From: a virus
Virus record (IMG/VR): IMGVR_UViG_3300048032_000096
Location: 1 to 35,606 of that record
DNA length: 35,606 bases
Strand: one strand, 5' to 3'
Of this stretch, positions 1 to 7,522 are shown one piece after another. How positions within the stretch are numbered: the stretch's first letter is position 1; each line of letters starts with the position of its first letter. Under the pieces are notes generated by a model that was given only the letters and a program-made list of their open reading frames with translations, was not told the DNA's origin and made no database searches. The position numbers and the translations under genes are program-made.

Positions 1-152
1 GCTCGTGTTTTCTTTACTACGGGTGCTTCAATTGCATACCATGTTTCACCTGGTTCATGCATAAGATGTGATTCTGCACGTACTGCTTGTTCAGCAGTTT
101 CATAAGTACCAAGTACCTTTTTAGTACGAAGGTCTACTACGTTGTAAGTCAT
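1..152 (-). CDS. Hypothetical protein, 3' end beyond window
   Basis: The gene starts at ATG 150-152, directly after the stop codon of the upstream gene (153-155), and stays open for 50 codons to the left window edge, so the C-terminus is missing. The visible protein begins MTYNVVDLRTKKVLGTYETA and continues with an Ala/Glu-rich stretch, then a segment with HEPGETWYAIEAP. It has no signal peptide or membrane segment. The layout suggests a small soluble domain, but I do not recognise a family. It is the last visible member of the small-gene cassette that follows the tail genes. Function unknown. Confidence 0.55.
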   Translation of the reverse strand, partial: MTYNVVDLRTKKVLGTYETAEQAVRAESHLMHEPGETWYAIEAPVVKKTR

Positions 153-404
153 TTAATTATTTCGGAGGACAATTTGGTCTAGTTTGTTTTCAATACGCAC
201 CATATGATCTTCCATACGCTGAACCATGGTTGATAGATCAGCTTTAGATACATAGTCCTGAGCCACGCTAAGTTCAATAGCGTCGATACGTCTGTCAAGA
301 CCACTAATGCGATCATGTACATTATTTATTCGATTGTGTAATCTGTTATTCAGAGTTGCGCCACCTGCTACTAAAGCAATGACAGCAGCGACTATTGCTT
401 CCAT
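153..404 (-). CDS. Small membrane-anchored coiled-coil protein
   Basis: This 83-residue protein has an N-terminal hydrophobic segment (residues 2-17, MEAIVAAVIALVAGGA) followed by a long charged helix (about residues 20-80) with repeated Arg/Asp/Glu heptad-like spacing, including RRIDAIELSVAQDYVSKADL and RMEDHMVRIENKLDQ. The likely arrangement is one membrane anchor and a coiled coil on one side of the membrane. Its start ATG overlaps the stop of the upstream secreted-protein gene as TAATG. Similar small anchored coiled-coil proteins are found in cyanomyoviruses, as far as I recall. A spanin-like or holin-accessory role is possible because of the membrane-protein context, but nothing in the sequence proves it. 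Confidence 0.6.
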   Translation of the reverse strand: MEAIVAAVIALVAGGATLNNRLHNRINNVHDRISGLDRRIDAIELSVAQDYVSKADLSTMVQRMEDHMVRIENKLDQIVLRNN

Positions 405-880
405 TATTTAAGGGATACGATTGGTACGATGTCATGGCAAAGCATTTCGACACGACTGCCAGGTCTAAAAGTAAAACCTGACTTCATAATTTCTGTACAC
501 TTAAGTGCTCTGACTAGCTCGTAGTCAAGACGCATCTTTTGCTCGTGTTTACGGGCGATACCTTTACAGGTTTCTATCATGCCACCATCTAGTGGGACTG
601 AAAAGTTCAGTTGTACGCCGAAGTTATTGCTTCGTACATACCCTGTGTTATCGTAAGGAATAGTATCGTTGCCCATATAAAAGGGCGAGAATTGCATGGT
701 TGCGCCATTACAACTATTGTTACTTGCAAAGTATTGCCTAGACGGTGCACCAGTGTTCTGAAACTGCACCGCCTGATTGGTCACATTACCTGTAGCTGCT
801 GCTACCGGAGATGATGTATTTTGTACCTTTGGGTCATCATTAGCGTAAGCAGGACTTACTGAGAGAAGACCGATAAGGAT
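404..880 (-). CDS. Secreted cyanophage protein, start codon uncertain
   Basis: The mature part is clear: a short hydrophobic signal segment ending in SVSPAYA (signal peptidase I type site), then a polar domain with SPVAAATGNVTNQAVQFQNT, an internal CNGATMQFSPFYMGNDT motif and a C-terminal helical, Cys-containing part ending GSRVEMLCHDIVPIVSLK. It looks like an exported or envelope-facing protein of a type I recall from cyanomyovirus genomes. The frame is open back to ATG 1048, but that extension lies inside the neighbouring gene and looks like a shadow. No in-frame ATG, GTG or TTG lies between it and the signal segment. The coordinate given uses an ATC codon (878-880) as a plausible non-AUG start, overlapping the upstream gene by 25 bases. 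The start, not the gene, is the weak part of this call. Confidence 0.6.
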   Translation of the reverse strand: MLIGLLSVSPAYANDDPKVQNTSSPVAAATGNVTNQAVQFQNTGAPSRQYFASNNSCNGATMQFSPFYMGNDTIPYDNTGYVRSNNFGVQLNFSVPLDGGMIETCKGIARKHEQKMRLDYELVRALKCTEIMKSGFTFRPGSRVEMLCHDIVPIVSLK

Positions 881-1203
881 GTAGTAGTAGTAACTTGTTC
901 GATTGTTTCTGTTACTAGGCTGTCTTGAATCTTTCCTGCTGCTCTGGTTACAATCTCTAGTTGAAATTGATCTCCTGCAGTATGGACTGAATAAGTTGTA
1001 GCAGCATTTGAGATGTCCCCACTTGGGACTACGTTTGTTCCAGACCATGATGTATAAGCACCACCATATACGTTGGTAGCAATGGTTCGGTCAATATCAA
1101 TGGTGGTAGTTGTTGTTGACTGCATTGAACCTTGCGTAAAGTTAGGGGTCACCTGAGCTGATACTGGACTAGCTAAAAACAATAAAAGTAGTAATCGTTT
1201 CAT
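856..1203 (-). CDS. Secreted protein with Thr-rich mature region
   Basis: This 115-residue protein has a textbook signal peptide: MKRLLLLLFLASPVSAQ, with cleavage expected after VSA (residue about 16). The mature part holds a polythreonine run, GGAYTSWSGTNVVPSGDISN, a beta-like middle and a second Thr/Ser-rich end finishing LSVFSQ. It starts within the stop of the upstream holin-like gene (ATGA overlap at 1200-1203). The protein is expected in the periplasm or outer envelope of the host, or on the virion. I recall similar proteins from T4-like cyanophages, where the function is also unknown. The neighbouring gene at 404 is also exported, so the two may act together. Confidence 0.7.
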   Translation of the reverse strand: MKRLLLLLFLASPVSAQVTPNFTQGSMQSTTTTTIDIDRTIATNVYGGAYTSWSGTNVVPSGDISNAATTYSVHTAGDQFQLEIVTRAAGKIQDSLVTETIEQVTTTTSLSVFSQ

Positions 1204-1508
1204 TCTTCTTTCTTTTTAGGATCAGGAGATTTGTTATTAGATTTATTATTGGAAGTAGTTAAACCAAAAGTAGCAAGTGCACCAGTAAACACAGAAGCAA
1301 CAAACGTTATATCACCACCACTCTGACCTTTTTTAATCATGGGTAGTTCAACATAGTTTAGAGTAATAATAAAACCACTCCAAATAACAACGCCTAGACG
1401 AACAAAGGTTCCAAGGATTTGTAGTTCATCTTCTGTATTTTCTTTTACCTTTGCTAAGAAGTTTTTACTGGGTCCGGTTGATTCTTCTTTTTTGTTATTT
1501 TGTTCCAT
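1200..1508 (-). CDS. Two-TM membrane protein, holin candidate
   Basis: This 102-residue protein has a charged N-terminus (residues 1-28), a hydrophobic segment around residues 30-50 (LGTFVRLGVVIWSGFIITL), a short loop with MIKKGQSGGD, a second hydrophobic segment around residues 66-84 (ITFVASVFTGALATFGLTT) and a Lys/Asn/Ser-rich hydrophilic tail ending DPKKKEE. Two membrane spans, small size and a charged C-terminal tail fit a class II holin, which would form the inner-membrane lesion at lysis. It sits in a run of membrane and secreted genes after the tail genes, where lysis genes are common. The holin call is inferred from topology and context, not from a diagnostic motif. Confidence 0.55.
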   Translation of the reverse strand: MEQNNKKEESTGPSKNFLAKVKENTEDELQILGTFVRLGVVIWSGFIITLNYVELPMIKKGQSGGDITFVASVFTGALATFGLTTSNNKSNNKSPDPKKKEE

Positions 1509-1924
1509 GCTTGCTTCATGATTGGTTTCATAAGCATCACTAAGTATTTAAATAGTGATGTAGCAGCAAGGGTGGCAGCTACAGAAATAAATGCTGTAGT
1601 TGCTGCAGTAGTCATGATCGTTGTCGTCGGCATCGGGACTTCAATGTCCGTAAATGGGATCTCAATGATCTGAGCTTCAGGTGGTATAGCTGGTTTAGCT
1701 AATGTTGGATTGTTTTGTTGTTGTTGTTGACTATCTGTATCTTGTGGCGGAGGATCTATATTAATACCCTCTATCCCTGGTGGCGGTCTAAGTACGTTAG
1801 GAGGCACCACAAGCGGCTCATACGACGGTATATCTGCCTGTGGTACCTCTAGTATAGGTATAGGTAATTGGAACGCTTCAGGGAGCAATAGAGAGGGTAG
1901 TTTGGGTGGGTTGACCCACTCCAT
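1454..1924 (-). CDS. Proline-rich protein with C-terminal membrane span
   Basis: This 156-residue protein starts MEWVNPPKLPSLLLPEAF. Residues 1-95 are strikingly proline-rich with a poly-Gln run (QQQQQ) near residue 67. A hydrophobic segment follows around residues 103-132 (TTAATTAFISVAATLAATSL and beyond), then a basic tail with KKK. One membrane anchor and a long extended domain are the simplest reading. It starts in a TAATG overlap with the stop of the 59-residue gene upstream, and its end overlaps the holin-like gene by 55 bases. I recall proteins with a very similar N-terminus in T4-like cyanophages. Function is unknown; an envelope-spanning or lysis-accessory role is only a guess from context. 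Confidence 0.65.
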   Translation of the reverse strand: MEWVNPPKLPSLLLPEAFQLPIPILEVPQADIPSYEPLVVPPNVLRPPPGIEGINIDPPPQDTDSQQQQQNNPTLAKPAIPPEAQIIEIPFTDIEVPMPTTTIMTTAATTAFISVAATLAATSLFKYLVMLMKPIMKQAWNKITKKKNQPDPVKTS

Positions 1925-2103
1925 TAATCAGCACCATACAACCCATCAGCACCAAATAAACCACGTTCAATAAAATCAACAGCGGTGTCATCAACTGTAT
2001 TGTCTGTTGTTGTAGCCATTTTCCGCAGCAGGTCAACAATTAAGCGTTTGACCTTTGGAGATTGGATAAAAGAGAACAGAATTGGACGGATAAGTGTAAT
2101 CAT
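1924..2103 (-). CDS. Small hypothetical protein (59 aa)
   Basis: This is a 59-residue reading frame that fills the gap between the 160-residue gene and the proline-rich gene. It starts MITLIRPILFSFIQSPKVKR, continues through LIVDLLRKMATTTDNTVDDT and ends GLFGADGLYGAD. The N-terminal 16 residues are hydrophobic and could associate with membrane; the rest is a short helix and an acidic, Gly-rich tail. Its stop forms a TAATG junction with the next gene, the coupling pattern used throughout this phage, which supports it being real. No family is recognised. Confidence 0.6.
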   Translation of the reverse strand: MITLIRPILFSFIQSPKVKRLIVDLLRKMATTTDNTVDDTAVDFIERGLFGADGLYGAD

Positions 2104-2121
2104 AATGATTATTAAGTAGTT

Positions 2122-2604
2122 TTAGTTAATTGAAGCTGTAACTCCTGTAATTACGCTGTCGTCATTAGTAGAAATTACAATACAAGTATCACAATGCTTT
2201 TCAAATACAACAGGACTAGTTGTACCTAGACCACCTAAAATTGCATCAAGAAAAGTTGTTAAATTGGCCTTAGCATCTAAATTTGAAGCAGTAAAAGAAA
2301 GATTTGCTTCTTCACTACGCTCAACAGTAAAAGTTACTGATACAGTACTAGTAGCTTGATCAAGATTGACAGCCCAAAAACGCCAAAAATTGTCTGAGTT
2401 ATCTAGGTCATCGTTATATTGGATAACTGCCTCTGGTTTAATGTAGGCACCAGTTTGGTAATTAGGTGTGTATCCAGATTCAACTTGTGAACGTAAAAGT
2501 TCATAGTTGTTAGCGATCATTTTATCTCGTCGCTCTTCATAAGTATTAAACTTATTTTTAATTTGTTGGAATTGCAGGCGTGCTGTTTCTTCTGTGTTGT
2601 TCAT
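2122..2604 (-). CDS. Hypothetical tail-region protein (160 aa)
   Basis: The protein has 160 residues. The first 60 or so are helical and charged (MNNTEETARLQFQQIKNKFN onward). The middle, about residues 70-120, looks beta-rich with NFWRFWAVNLDQATSTVSVT, and the C-terminal half contains an isolated CDTC motif near residue 140. It follows the large fibre gene by a few bases and precedes the secreted and membrane cassette. The position suggests a tail-fibre accessory, chaperone or small structural protein, but I do not recognise a domain. No signal peptide or membrane span is visible. Confidence 0.6.
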   Translation of the reverse strand: MNNTEETARLQFQQIKNKFNTYEERRDKMIANNYELLRSQVESGYTPNYQTGAYIKPEAVIQYNDDLDNSDNFWRFWAVNLDQATSTVSVTFTVERSEEANLSFTASNLDAKANLTTFLDAILGGLGTTSPVVFEKHCDTCIVISTNDDSVITGVTASIN

Positions 2605-2609
2605 AATTA

Positions 2610-5423
2610 TTAAGCAGGAGTGACGGTGTTACTAGTTGCACTAACAGTGCCTTGCGAGTTTGCAAATTGAGCACTTACAGTAATTGTTGTACCAGCCGAT
2701 AATTCAACATCTGGTGTATTACCAGAAGGTAGTGTTGCTGGAAATGTAATAGTATTGTCAGCTAGATAACCTAAATTAACAAAACTAGGATCAACTGACG
2801 TTAGGTCAGTAACTGTACCTGCACTATTAATAATACCATACATTGTAGATATGTTGCCACCAAAATAATTTACTGTATTTGTTAAAGGTGATCCTGTTGA
2901 TATGGTTCCATTAATATTAAATAACGTAACATCAGAACCTGAAATGTTTCCAATAAATGCTGTATTACTTCCTTGTCGTACTTTATTACCAGATCTAAAA
3001 GAATTGTTAGCCAAATTTGTAGTATCAGTTAAAGTTGCAATGTCAGAATCTTCACAGTAAATAAGTGATCTATAGTACTGTTGGGTAGTACCTTGATAGT
3101 TATATCTTCCATGACAAAAAATATAACCACCAGCGCTATGGAAAAATCTAACTCCCCTTGTACTCATCGTATCTAAAAAATCTTTACTGTATTGATTATA
3201 ACCACCAACTTCAGTTGATCTCCTAAGTGAAGGAGTCCAACTACTTCCGTTATTACTACTCATAAAATACGCATAATAGTAACTTGTATTGCCAGTAACA
3301 GCTTGGTTGGTACCTTTAATCATTGCAATTAATCTACCCCTTGAAAATGTAAGCCCTTTAACCTGTTGAACAGACCAACCTGTTGCAGATACATTAATAT
3401 TGGTATAACTTGCACCGTTATTAGTTGAAACATAGATTGTATCAAGTTGATCCTTACCAAGTTGAACTACAATGTTGTTTCCTGATACTGCTGTTCTTGA
3501 ATAGTAGTAATCTTGATTGGTTCTCAGTGGTCCGGCTGTTGCTACCCAATGGGAAATTTGTGAGCCATTATTTACACTAAAATCACAAGTATAAAAGTAG
3601 TTATCATAACCATTATTATGATAGTGTTTAGCAACCATTGTGATTTTTGAGCCATGTCCAAAGAAACCATCAATCTTGTTGGTGCTAGAAGTTGAATAGT
3701 TGGGAAAACTACTCCACTGAAATACTAAATCAGTTGTGGTAACTGTTGCATTACTATCACAAATGTCTCCATTCATAATATGAATAGTAGCCTGAGTGCT
3801 GTTACTCTGGCTGCAGTTTACAGAATATGTGTGGTCAGAAGTAAAGCCAAACCCGTACTCACCCTCGGTTGCATCTTGAGCTGAGGTATTACCACCAGTA
3901 TTTATTTTTTTCCACTTATTATTAGACCCCGATATTGATGTAACATTATTTAAATAGCACCACCTTGGGCCGTTTTGATATTGCAAAATTGTATCACCTT
4001 TCCACACGTCAGACCATTTAACCCCTGAGGAACTGTTACCTCCACCGGGTTCTTGATATGAATTTCTATTTGTAGTATGAGTATCATCAATATAATACTC
4101 CCCCTCCGTAATTTTTGGAGAATAACTTGCATTGGCAGCATTCGCATCACCAAAGGATGTACCACTGGCAATGCCGTATGTACTTCGGAACATTTTGAAC
4201 TTCTCGTAGGAACTATAGTCCGTCGGAAAAGTAACAAACGCTGCACCACCAACGGAAGATGATACAAAATGCGACGTCCAAGTATTTCCGTTTGATGAGT
4301 TTTGATCCCCGCCTGCATTATTTTGATGTATGAGATTTGTTGAGTTATTTACGTTAGATCCAATATCATCGTTTGATGTAATTCCTGTTACATTTGAAGT
4401 TTCAGGAAATGTACTAAAAGTACCATCTAGTTTAACTTTTAGTGCTTTAGTTGTAACAGGTACACCATCAGGATTTAAGTTAGCAACAGCACTAAATGTC
4501 TTAGATGTATATCGTGCTCCAGCAGTATTATCTTCAGTAAGAACAAGGCTTCCAACAGTAGCTGGTCCTAAAGTGTTAATCTGGCCTGATGCTGCACTTT
4601 CTATATCAAATGTTAGTGGTCCACCAGTATTCGACGGCGATGTATCAGTACCAGTTGTAACGGCACGGATGTAATATCCAGAATCTGCACTCTGGATAGT
4701 ATATGTGGTTCCTGCTGAACCAATGTCAAACCATCCACTTGTTCCATTGAAGGATCGCTGCCAACGTGTCGCATAGGTATAAGGAGCTGTACCACCAGTT
4801 ACGGTACCTTCTGTGGCAGTAGCTGTACCACCAACGCCTAAACTAGACAAAGAAATTGTCGTTGCAGTAGATTGTGATAATGTTGTTAAATTAGATTGAA
4901 CAACAGTCCACTGAAAATGCACACTACCAACTTGAAGAGCACCAGCATATGTAGTGTTATCTGTAGTAGTATTGGGAGTATCAGTATAATTTAATTTAAA
5001 GGTGTAGTTACCTGCACTGTTAACAGTACCAACTTCCTGACTTTTAAAGCGGTCAGAAACAACCGCACTATTATCGGTAAAGACAACAAGATCACCAGGA
5101 TTAGCGTTAGCAATAGTAATTTGTTGTGCTGAATTTAGAGTTCCACCAGCAAACGGAGAAGCACCATTAGTAATTACAAATGGATCAGCAGAAGTACCAG
5201 CACCACTTACAAAAGCAGGTGAGGCAGTTACATCAGATGGTGTTGGAGCAGCTTGAGAACTAGAAGAAATGCTAGTTAAAGCAGAACCTTGTTTAACATA
5301 TAGTTTACCTTCATCAGTAGCAAAGGTAATTTCACCTTCTTGAAGATCAGTTAAGGATCCATTTAAATTGGAATATGTACCTCGCGCTACACGCAGAGGG
5401 GTTCGATTAGTAGGTGTAGGCAT
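2610..5423 (-). CDS. Large fibre/adhesin-like structural protein (937 aa)
   Basis: Residues 8-50 carry the N-terminal signature common to many phage receptor-binding fibres, with RVARGTYSNLNGSLTDLQEG followed by EITFATDEGKLYVKQG. Residues about 60-300 are Ser/Thr/Gly-rich and include an Ig-like or bacterial adhesin-like stretch (TGGTAPYTYATRWQRS and YTIQSADSGYYIRAVT). The C-terminal half, about residues 550-850, has repeats with the flavour of BNR or propeller blades, such as IYVSTNNGASYTNINVS and YFMSSNNGSSWTPSLR. The likely role is a secondary tail fibre or tail-tip adhesin contacting the host surface. It starts in a TAATG overlap with the end of the gp17-like fibre. Fold assignment is by eye; the structural role is fairly safe. 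Confidence 0.7.
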   Translation of the reverse strand: MPTPTNRTPLRVARGTYSNLNGSLTDLQEGEITFATDEGKLYVKQGSALTSISSSSQAAPTPSDVTASPAFVSGAGTSADPFVITNGASPFAGGTLNSAQQITIANANPGDLVVFTDNSAVVSDRFKSQEVGTVNSAGNYTFKLNYTDTPNTTTDNTTYAGALQVGSVHFQWTVVQSNLTTLSQSTATTISLSSLGVGGTATATEGTVTGGTAPYTYATRWQRSFNGTSGWFDIGSAGTTYTIQSADSGYYIRAVTTGTDTSPSNTGGPLTFDIESAASGQINTLGPATVGSLVLTEDNTAGARYTSKTFSAVANLNPDGVPVTTKALKVKLDGTFSTFPETSNVTGITSNDDIGSNVNNSTNLIHQNNAGGDQNSSNGNTWTSHFVSSSVGGAAFVTFPTDYSSYEKFKMFRSTYGIASGTSFGDANAANASYSPKITEGEYYIDDTHTTNRNSYQEPGGGNSSSGVKWSDVWKGDTILQYQNGPRWCYLNNVTSISGSNNKWKKINTGGNTSAQDATEGEYGFGFTSDHTYSVNCSQSNSTQATIHIMNGDICDSNATVTTTDLVFQWSSFPNYSTSSTNKIDGFFGHGSKITMVAKHYHNNGYDNYFYTCDFSVNNGSQISHWVATAGPLRTNQDYYYSRTAVSGNNIVVQLGKDQLDTIYVSTNNGASYTNINVSATGWSVQQVKGLTFSRGRLIAMIKGTNQAVTGNTSYYYAYFMSSNNGSSWTPSLRRSTEVGGYNQYSKDFLDTMSTRGVRFFHSAGGYIFCHGRYNYQGTTQQYYRSLIYCEDSDIATLTDTTNLANNSFRSGNKVRQGSNTAFIGNISGSDVTLFNINGTISTGSPLTNTVNYFGGNISTMYGIINSAGTVTDLTSVDPSFVNLGYLADNTITFPATLPSGNTPDVELSAGTTITVSAQFANSQGTVSATSNTVTPA

Positions 5424-7522
5424 TAGAATGATCCTCCGTCGAAGGTTGTTGATGTTTGTACAAGTGATGACCCGTTGTTAAAATTACCGCCATCACAAAT
5501 AGCGATAACGTCTGCATTATCTACAGTCCACTTAGATGTTGCAGTTTTATATCTAAGGACTTGGTTGTTAGCTATAGGTGCTGTACCATTACTCATTTGA
5601 GCCGAATATATAGATACAGAGCCACTTGTTGGCACGTTGACGCTCCAGCCGCCTCCAAATTTAACCTGTAGATTACCAATTCCTGTATCGACTATTGGCA
5701 ATTGAGTTATTGTTGTGGTCCAAGTTACCGCCCAGAATTGGTTAGTACCATGAGAAGTTGTATAATCTATAGTTACACTATCGCCAACTGATAAAGTATT
5801 TAAAGCATCTTTAACTTGTGTATCACTAGGACTAAACCATAAATGTGCATATCCGCCAATGTTATTAACATAGTATTCTCCAGATGATATGATTCCAGAA
5901 ACTCCTACTATATTTAAATAAGTTGGAAGTGTTAAAGTATTACTTGTTGGCGCATAAGCAAAGTCAGTCTGGTTAATAATTGCACCAGCTACATCAGAAA
6001 AACTAAGAACACCACTACCATTAGTAGTTAGTGCTTGACCAGTTGTACCAGTATCATTAGGTAGTGTCAGTGTGTAGCTAGCAGCCGCACTATGTGGTGG
6101 TCCTTTAATCTTAATCCCATGAGAATTGTTCTCACAGTTAAGAGTAATCTGACCTGAACCATTCGTGCTATCACCAGTTACTACTGGAACATTTCGGGTT
6201 AGATAACGTACTTCTGGATCATTTACTGTGTAAGCTGAGTAAGAATAGGTTTTTGAGCTATGTGTGTAGTCAAGCTTAGTTGTAATACCACTTGGTTGAG
6301 TTATCGTTGCGTAACTGCCAGGAATACCACTAAGGGTATAAGTATCAGTACCAATAGTCCAAGTGCCATTAGCCAATCCTGTTGAGTTAGTTACTTGATA
6401 ATAACCATCTGCGGTTGGTATAAGTGCTTCTAAAGCTGTTTTGCTAATTAGACTTGTGTAAAGGACAGAATCAGCAACATCAGATGCCGCTGTATTAGCA
6501 ATAGTTAGTGCTGAATTAGCAATTGAAATTGCTGAATCAAATCCACCAGAACCATCACTTTGACGGCTGTTGGCAAGAGCATCATTGGCAGTTGCTGTTG
6601 TGGAATTGGCGATACTAATGGCAGAGGTGAAACCGCCGGAACCATCACTTTGACGACTATTATTTAACGCAGTATTTGCAGTAGTAACTGCAGTATTTGC
6701 ATTAGTATTAGCACCATTTGCAGTAATTACCGCTGTTGCAGCATCCTGCGCTGCAGTGTTAGCTGTACTAACTGCAGCCGTAGCGTTTGTATTGGCTGTA
6801 TTAGCTGTTGATACCGCTGCTGTTGCACTTGTACTAGCACTATTGGCAGTATTAAGTGCAGTATTAGCTTTTGAAATAGCAGTAGTAAATCCACCAGAAC
6901 CATCTGATTCACGTGAATTGTTTAATGCGGTATTGGCAGTAGCATCAGCAGCGTTCGCCGTTGTAACAGCAGCACTAGCGTTAGTTGATGCAGTGTTAGC
7001 TGTATTAACAGCATTAGTAGAGTTTGTGTTAGCAGTGTTAGCAGTAGCTACAGCAGTATTAGAATTAGTTTCAGCTGTGTTAGACGTTGCAACTGCAGCA
7101 TCCGATTTAGTGTTCGCTGCGTTAGCTGTAGCCACTGCATTGTTAGAGGATGTCTCAGCATTGTTTGCCGTGGTTACAGCACCATTAGCTGTAGTCGTAG
7201 CTAGACCAGCTTCAGTATCAGACTCCTGTGTAACGTATAAGTTTTGAGTAAAGTTTTCGTTTAAATCCTCAGCTTTAATGGCGGAGCCAGGAAAGAAAGT
7301 AGAACTAAGGGTATCGATAGTAGTATCACGGAAGATACGAATAGCTACATCAGTAGCTGGTGCTGTAGTAAATGACAGCGTTGTAGCGTTAGCAAATGTA
7401 AATGCAGTTGTAGCAACTGTGTCAAGTGTTACCTTAACATCAGCTTGTTTCAAATATTCAAATGTAAATGAATAGTTCGTTGTAGAACCATTCCCTGTAT
7501 ATGTAGTTTGTGTTGTTGCCAT
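5423..7522 (-). CDS. Tail fibre protein (T7 gp17-like)
   Basis: The protein has 699 residues. The N-terminal 110 residues match the T7 tail-fibre attachment domain: FEYLKQADVKVTLD, then FTTAPATDVAIRIFRDT and the FFPGSAIKAEDLNENFTQNL motif. Residues about 110-350 are an Ala/Thr/Asn repeat region built on short units like AVxTANTA, interrupted three times by SRxSDGSGGF modules. This is expected to form a trimeric shaft. The C-terminal half is beta-rich and ends FDGGSF, presumably the receptor-contacting tip. It sits directly after the gp16-like ejection protein (TAATG junction), as gp17 does in T7. Structural call is strong; the receptor is unknown. Confidence 0.88.
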   Translation of the reverse strand: MATTQTTYTGNGSTTNYSFTFEYLKQADVKVTLDTVATTAFTFANATTLSFTTAPATDVAIRIFRDTTIDTLSSTFFPGSAIKAEDLNENFTQNLYVTQESDTEAGLATTTANGAVTTANNAETSSNNAVATANAANTKSDAAVATSNTAETNSNTAVATANTANTNSTNAVNTANTASTNASAAVTTANAADATANTALNNSRESDGSGGFTTAISKANTALNTANSASTSATAAVSTANTANTNATAAVSTANTAAQDAATAVITANGANTNANTAVTTANTALNNSRQSDGSGGFTSAISIANSTTATANDALANSRQSDGSGGFDSAISIANSALTIANTAASDVADSVLYTSLISKTALEALIPTADGYYQVTNSTGLANGTWTIGTDTYTLSGIPGSYATITQPSGITTKLDYTHSSKTYSYSAYTVNDPEVRYLTRNVPVVTGDSTNGSGQITLNCENNSHGIKIKGPPHSAAASYTLTLPNDTGTTGQALTTNGSGVLSFSDVAGAIINQTDFAYAPTSNTLTLPTYLNIVGVSGIISSGEYYVNNIGGYAHLWFSPSDTQVKDALNTLSVGDSVTIDYTTSHGTNQFWAVTWTTTITQLPIVDTGIGNLQVKFGGGWSVNVPTSGSVSIYSAQMSNGTAPIANNQVLRYKTATSKWTVDNADVIAICDGGNFNNGSSLVQTSTTFDGGSF
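6490..7190 (-). repeat. Coding repeats in tail-fibre shaft
   Basis: Within the fibre gene, many seven-residue units of the form TANTAxx/AVxTAN occur in a row. Three longer modules, ALxNSRxSDGSGGF followed by AISxAN, lie near 6535-6580, 6630-6670 and 6890-6930. The DNA copies are degenerate rather than identical, so the repeat has been kept at protein level. Such repeats can expand or contract by recombination and set shaft length. Confidence 0.75.

Noticed and set aside
15-40. A sequence reading ATTGAAGCACCCGTAGTA on the minus strand, like the Syn5 phage promoter
   Set aside because: It lies inside the coding part of the leftmost gene and the first half does not fit the spacing. Probably chance.
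6756-7247. A 163-residue open frame on the plus strand, Ala/Val-rich
   Set aside because: It is the antisense shadow of the Ala/Thr/Asn repeats in the tail-fibre gene; the repeat codons leave the opposite strand free of stops. No start signal or plausible fold.
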